The translations under genes and the position numbers were made by a program. Under the pieces are notes generated by a model, which saw only the letters and a program-made list of their open reading frames with translations, did no database searches and was not told where the DNA came from. From Bacillota bacterium (GTDB lineage Bacteria > Bacillota > Clostridia > Acetivibrionales > DTU013): 64,000 bases of DNA. Numbering within the stretch: the stretch's first letter is position 1; each line of letters begins with the position of its first letter. This document shows, one piece after another, positions 61,642-64,000 of the stretch. The stretch is taken from contig JAEWQC010000189.1 in assembly GCA_023399355.1 (NCBI GenBank), forward strand, positions 8,772-72,771, given 5' to 3'.

Positions 61642-62046
61642 TTGCCATATAGGAAACTTGTAGTTTTTATAGCAAAAAGGGTATTAATATGTTATATACC
61701 GATGTCGATAATTGATATAGCACTGGTGAAGCAAAGATGGATCGTGCTTCTGGGAATGCTTATAGGTGTTTTCGTCAGCTTGATAAGGTTCAATTCTTAC
61801 GGGCTGGTATTTGAAAGAATGTTTTTGGCAAACCTGGAAGCAACCCGAAAAGGGTTTAGTATTATCATCAGTTTGACAATATTTATTATGAACCAACTGG
61901 TACTGTTTTTTTTATTGTTTATTGCCTACAAGGTTAATCCTTATCTTTTTGCAGGGATATTTACCGGTGTAATGCTTTTGCCTTTCATGCTGTTTGTAAA
62001 TTGTTTAACTGAAGCTACGGGTGTTACGCATAATAATTTCGAGTAA
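61642..62046 (+). CDS. AtpI-like subunit I of the F-type ATP synthase operon
   Basis: A 134-residue protein with four hydrophobic segments (RWIVLLGMLIGVFVSLI, GFSIIISLTIFIMNQLVLFF, YLFAGIFTGVMLLPFML), as expected for AtpI, which helps build the c-ring. TTG start with GAGG upstream; no ATG is suitable. First gene of the atp operon. Sequence is weakly conserved, so the call rests on size, topology and place. Confidence 0.75.
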   Translation: MPYRKLVVFIAKRVLICYIPMSIIDIALVKQRWIVLLGMLIGVFVSLIRFNSYGLVFERMFLANLEATRKGFSIIISLTIFIMNQLVLFFLLFIAYKVNPYLFAGIFTGVMLLPFMLFVNCLTEATGVTHNNFE

Positions 62047-62059
62047 GAAGGTGCATCAT

Positions 62060-62803
62060 ATGGATGTTGGTAAGATACTCAATCCACCGGCAGTATTTAC
62101 AATCAATGTTTTCGGGATTTCGATTCCGATCACTGAAAGTATCATTGTCATGTGGATCGTTATGGCCGTCATAATTGTTCTGGCTTATATCTTCACAAGG
62201 AACCTGAAGACCGTTCCTGAAGGTAAACAGAACATCACCGAGCTTATCGTTGATTTTATAAACAACCTGATGAAGAGTAATATCGGTCACCATTGGAGAC
62301 CCTTTGCGCCCTATTTCGGAACGGTTTTTCTATTTCTCGTATTTGCCAATACCATATCGCTTTTCAGTATCCTTCCCAGTGGCGAAGACTTGTACAAAAT
62401 CACCGGGGTCGAATTTTTCAAAAACATTCCCCAGTTTACACTTACTCCACCGACCAAGGATTACAATGTAACATTTACATTGGCGCTCATTACAGTACTT
62501 ATGGTTTTGTTTTGCGGGATCGGATACAAGGGCTTCCCCGGGTGGCTGAAAAGTTTCATACAGCCCTCCCCGATCATGGCGCCTTTTCATGTGCTGGACT
62601 ACGCAATAAGAACCCTGGCATTATCCTTGCGTCTATTCGGGGCTATTCTGGCAGGCTTCATCATCATGGAACTGCTTTATGATTTTGCCGCTCCGATCGT
62701 CCCTGTTTCAGTGAATTGGTTTTTTGATATTTTCGATGGTGTACTACAGGCATATATATTTGTGTTTCTATCTTCCATTTATATCTCAGAAGCTATTGAA
62801 TAA
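62060..62803 (+). CDS. atpB: ATP synthase F0 subunit a
   Basis: A 248-residue membrane protein. RTLALSLRLFGAILAGFIIM holds the essential arginine of helix 5 (ALSLRLFG); FVFLSSIYISEAI is the C-terminal helix. ATG at 62060 with GAAGGTG upstream; the frame opens at 62021 inside the preceding gene. Forms the ion path with the c-ring. Confidence 0.94.
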   Translation: MDVGKILNPPAVFTINVFGISIPITESIIVMWIVMAVIIVLAYIFTRNLKTVPEGKQNITELIVDFINNLMKSNIGHHWRPFAPYFGTVFLFLVFANTISLFSILPSGEDLYKITGVEFFKNIPQFTLTPPTKDYNVTFTLALITVLMVLFCGIGYKGFPGWLKSFIQPSPIMAPFHVLDYAIRTLALSLRLFGAILAGFIIMELLYDFAAPIVPVSVNWFFDIFDGVLQAYIFVFLSSIYISEAIE

Positions 62804-62819
62804 GGGGGTGAATTGAATT

Positions 62820-63050
62820 ATGCCAGCTAGTGGATTAATAGCAATAGGTGCCGGAATAGCAATGTTAACAGGTCTGGGAGCCGGAATAGGATTGGGTATC
62901 GCATCTTCCAAGGTTGCTGAAGGAGTGTCAAGGAATCCTGAAGCTTCAGGCAAGATAATGACTACAACTCTTATCTTTACAGCTCTTGCAGAAGTAACCG
63001 CATTTTTGGGATTTGCCATAGCAATTATTTTAGTCGGGAAGATGCAATAA
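62820..63050 (+). CDS. atpE: ATP synthase F0 subunit c
   Basis: A 76-residue two-helix proteolipid: GAGIAMLTGLGAGIGLGIAS, loop RNPEA, then FTALAEVTAFLGFAIAI with the ion-carrying glutamate. The sodium-type signature (Gln in helix 1, Ser/Thr directly after Glu) is absent, so proton coupling is more likely. Confidence 0.95.
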   Translation: MPASGLIAIGAGIAMLTGLGAGIGLGIASSKVAEGVSRNPEASGKIMTTTLIFTALAEVTAFLGFAIAIILVGKMQ

Positions 63051-63070
63051 TCGTTGGCAAGTATATTCAA

Positions 63071-63098
63071 CAGGGGGAAACGAAATGTCTTCCCCCTG
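63071..63098 (+). promoter_or_regulatory. Intercistronic hairpin between atpE and atpF
   Basis: Perfect 9-bp stem CAGGGGGAA (63071-63079) and TTCCCCCTG (63090-63098) with a 10-base loop. The whole atpE-atpF gap is 185 bases, long for this operon. The hairpin hides a GGGGG ribosome binding site whose ATG (63084) would give a 41-residue Cys-rich peptide; another frame reads VISLTLVCFVILNTAYAGYL and ends in TAG directly before the atpF ATG but has no start codon. Likely an mRNA stability or translation element, perhaps over a decayed small gene. Confidence 0.6.
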
Positions 63099-63235
63099 CA
63101 TGCAAACAGGCTGCAGGCTACATACGGGATTTACGGGTAATCAGCCTGACACTTGTTTGTTTTGTGATACTAAATACCGCTTATGCCGGATATTTGGAAA
63201 GCCTGCTTGAAGGCGGTATTGAAAGGGTGATATAG

Positions 63236-63724
63236 ATGCTGGAAAGCTTAAGTCCGTTTAAGTTTCTGATTGTTTTCTTAAACTTAACCATACTTTATTT
63301 TATTTTGAGAAAGCTTCTCTTCAAACCGGTTACGCAATTTATGGAGAACCGTACAAATTCAATCAAAAACTCCATAGAGGATGCCGAGAAGAAAAAAGCC
63401 GAAGCTGCTGAAATGAAGCTCTCATATGAAGAGCAGCTCAAAGGTGCAAAAGCCGAGACTGAAAAAATTATGAACGAGGCTGTTTTAAAGGCAGGACGCG
63501 AGCATGACAGACTAGTTGCAGAAGCAAGACAGGAAGCAGAGTCCATCCTTGCAAGAGCCCGTGAGGAAATTGAACAGGAACGCACTCAGATGATCAACGA
63601 CGTTCGCGGTCAGGTAGCAGGCCTTGCACTGGCTGCTGCATCAAAGGTCATGCAGGCGAATATGGACAACGAAAGCAACAGGGTGCTTGTTGATAAATTT
63701 ATTGATGAGGCAGGTGCTGCCTGA
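63236..63724 (+). CDS. atpF: ATP synthase F0 subunit b
   Basis: A 162-residue peripheral stalk subunit: membrane helix FLIVFLNLTILYFILRKLLF, then a long charged coiled coil (ENRTNSIKNSIEDAEKKKAE onward). GGGTGA before the ATG. Its stop overlaps the atpH start by one base. Confidence 0.94.
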   Translation: MLESLSPFKFLIVFLNLTILYFILRKLLFKPVTQFMENRTNSIKNSIEDAEKKKAEAAEMKLSYEEQLKGAKAETEKIMNEAVLKAGREHDRLVAEARQEAESILARAREEIEQERTQMINDVRGQVAGLALAAASKVMQANMDNESNRVLVDKFIDEAGAA

Positions 63725-64000
63725 TGCCGCTGGTTGATAAAAGATATGCGGAAGCGCTTATAAACGTATCTGTTGAAAAGAATGCCATTGATCTCTATCA
63801 GAATGAATTGACGGCAGTTTCCGAACTATTCAGGAATGAGAGTGGCTTGCAGGCTTTTTTGCTCAATCCGAAAAATCGAGTGGATACAAAAAAAGCAGTT
63901 ATTACGGAGATATTCAGCGGAAGAATTGAGCAGGAACTCCTGAACATGCTTTTCCTGCTGCTGGATAAGAACCGTTTAGGCCGCCTGCACGGGATAAGTC
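63724..64000 (+). CDS. atpH: ATP synthase F1 subunit delta, cut by window end
   Basis: The first 92 residues of subunit delta: VDKRYAEALINVSVEKNAID, FLLNPKNRVDTKKAVITEIF, LLNMLFLLLDKNRLGRLHGI. These match the N-terminal helical bundle that caps the F1 head. The ATG overlaps the atpF stop (TGATG). The C-terminal half lies outside the window. Confidence 0.93.
   Translation, partial: MPLVDKRYAEALINVSVEKNAIDLYQNELTAVSELFRNESGLQAFLLNPKNRVDTKKAVITEIFSGRIEQELLNMLFLLLDKNRLGRLHGIS

Overview
The window looks like chromosomal DNA of an anaerobic, motile, low-to-mid-GC Clostridia (Bacillota) bacterium. The evidence is a Gram-positive-type SRP RNA with an Alu domain, a T-box and a NiCo riboswitch, the gene order of dnaX-ybaB-recR and of prfA/ZIP/Sua5/YwlE/RpiB/Upp/ComEB/TagO-like/WecB leading to the atp operon, corrinoid-type methyltransferases, and strong GGAGG ribosome binding sites. 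GH3 and GH36 enzymes and a GH130 remnant suggest polysaccharide use. No species assignment is possible from sequence reading alone.

Layout. 0.3-6.7 kb: an accessory methyl-transfer cluster with two UroD/MtaA-like methyltransferases (one fused to a thioredoxin-like domain), a CobW-type GTPase, a lipoyl/biotinyl-like carrier, a 49-residue ORF, a MetH-activation-like protein and a PucR-type regulator; an identical 22-bp palindromic element lies in front of both transcription units. 6.8-12.5 kb: an APC permease, a kinase pseudogene, tRNA-Thr, a DUF116 protein, a CDF metal exporter under a NiCo riboswitch, and a DUF2161 nuclease-like protein. 12.6-21.7 kb: GH36, a MarR/hydrolase pair with a shared operator, an exported zinc-finger protein, a GH3 lipoprotein and a membrane lipase. 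21.9-24.2 kb: a methyltransferase pseudogene, two flavodoxin-like oxidoreductases and PadR.

24.46-33.58 kb is the most unusual part. It is a mosaic of unrelated cargo (a frameshifted HXXEE protein and TetR; a truncated gene and a DUF4143 ATPase; a T-box-controlled isoleucyl-tRNA synthetase with a swapped GXHH signature; a BtrH-like protein). The pieces are separated by same-oriented repeats that end in the 3' end of tRNA-Pro, with an intact tRNA-Pro at the right edge and a truncated tRNA-Pro copy 1.8 kb before it. It reads as serial insertion or accretion at a tRNA gene; no recombinase is visible.

33.8-44.3 kb: cell-surface functions, namely a DHHW/MBOAT acyltransferase pair with an in-gene 33-bp tandem repeat, a TtcA-like enzyme, a large secreted phosphodiester glycosidase, a DUF362 ferredoxin protein, GalU and a TIGR00266 protein. 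44.9-64 kb: housekeeping, namely SRP RNA, dnaX/ybaB/recR, an envelope-stress-like DUF2089/DUF4097 pair, an XRE/small-protein pair, prfA through wecB, motAB (reverse strand) and the start of the atp operon, cut by the window end inside atpH. Two copies of a dispersed repeat, one expanded to five 42-bp units, sit beside galU and between the SRP RNA and dnaX.

Regulation is unusually legible here: a NiCo riboswitch, a T-box, operator palindromes inside promoter spacers (MarR, XRE), and two regulator genes whose predicted +1 falls on the start codon.
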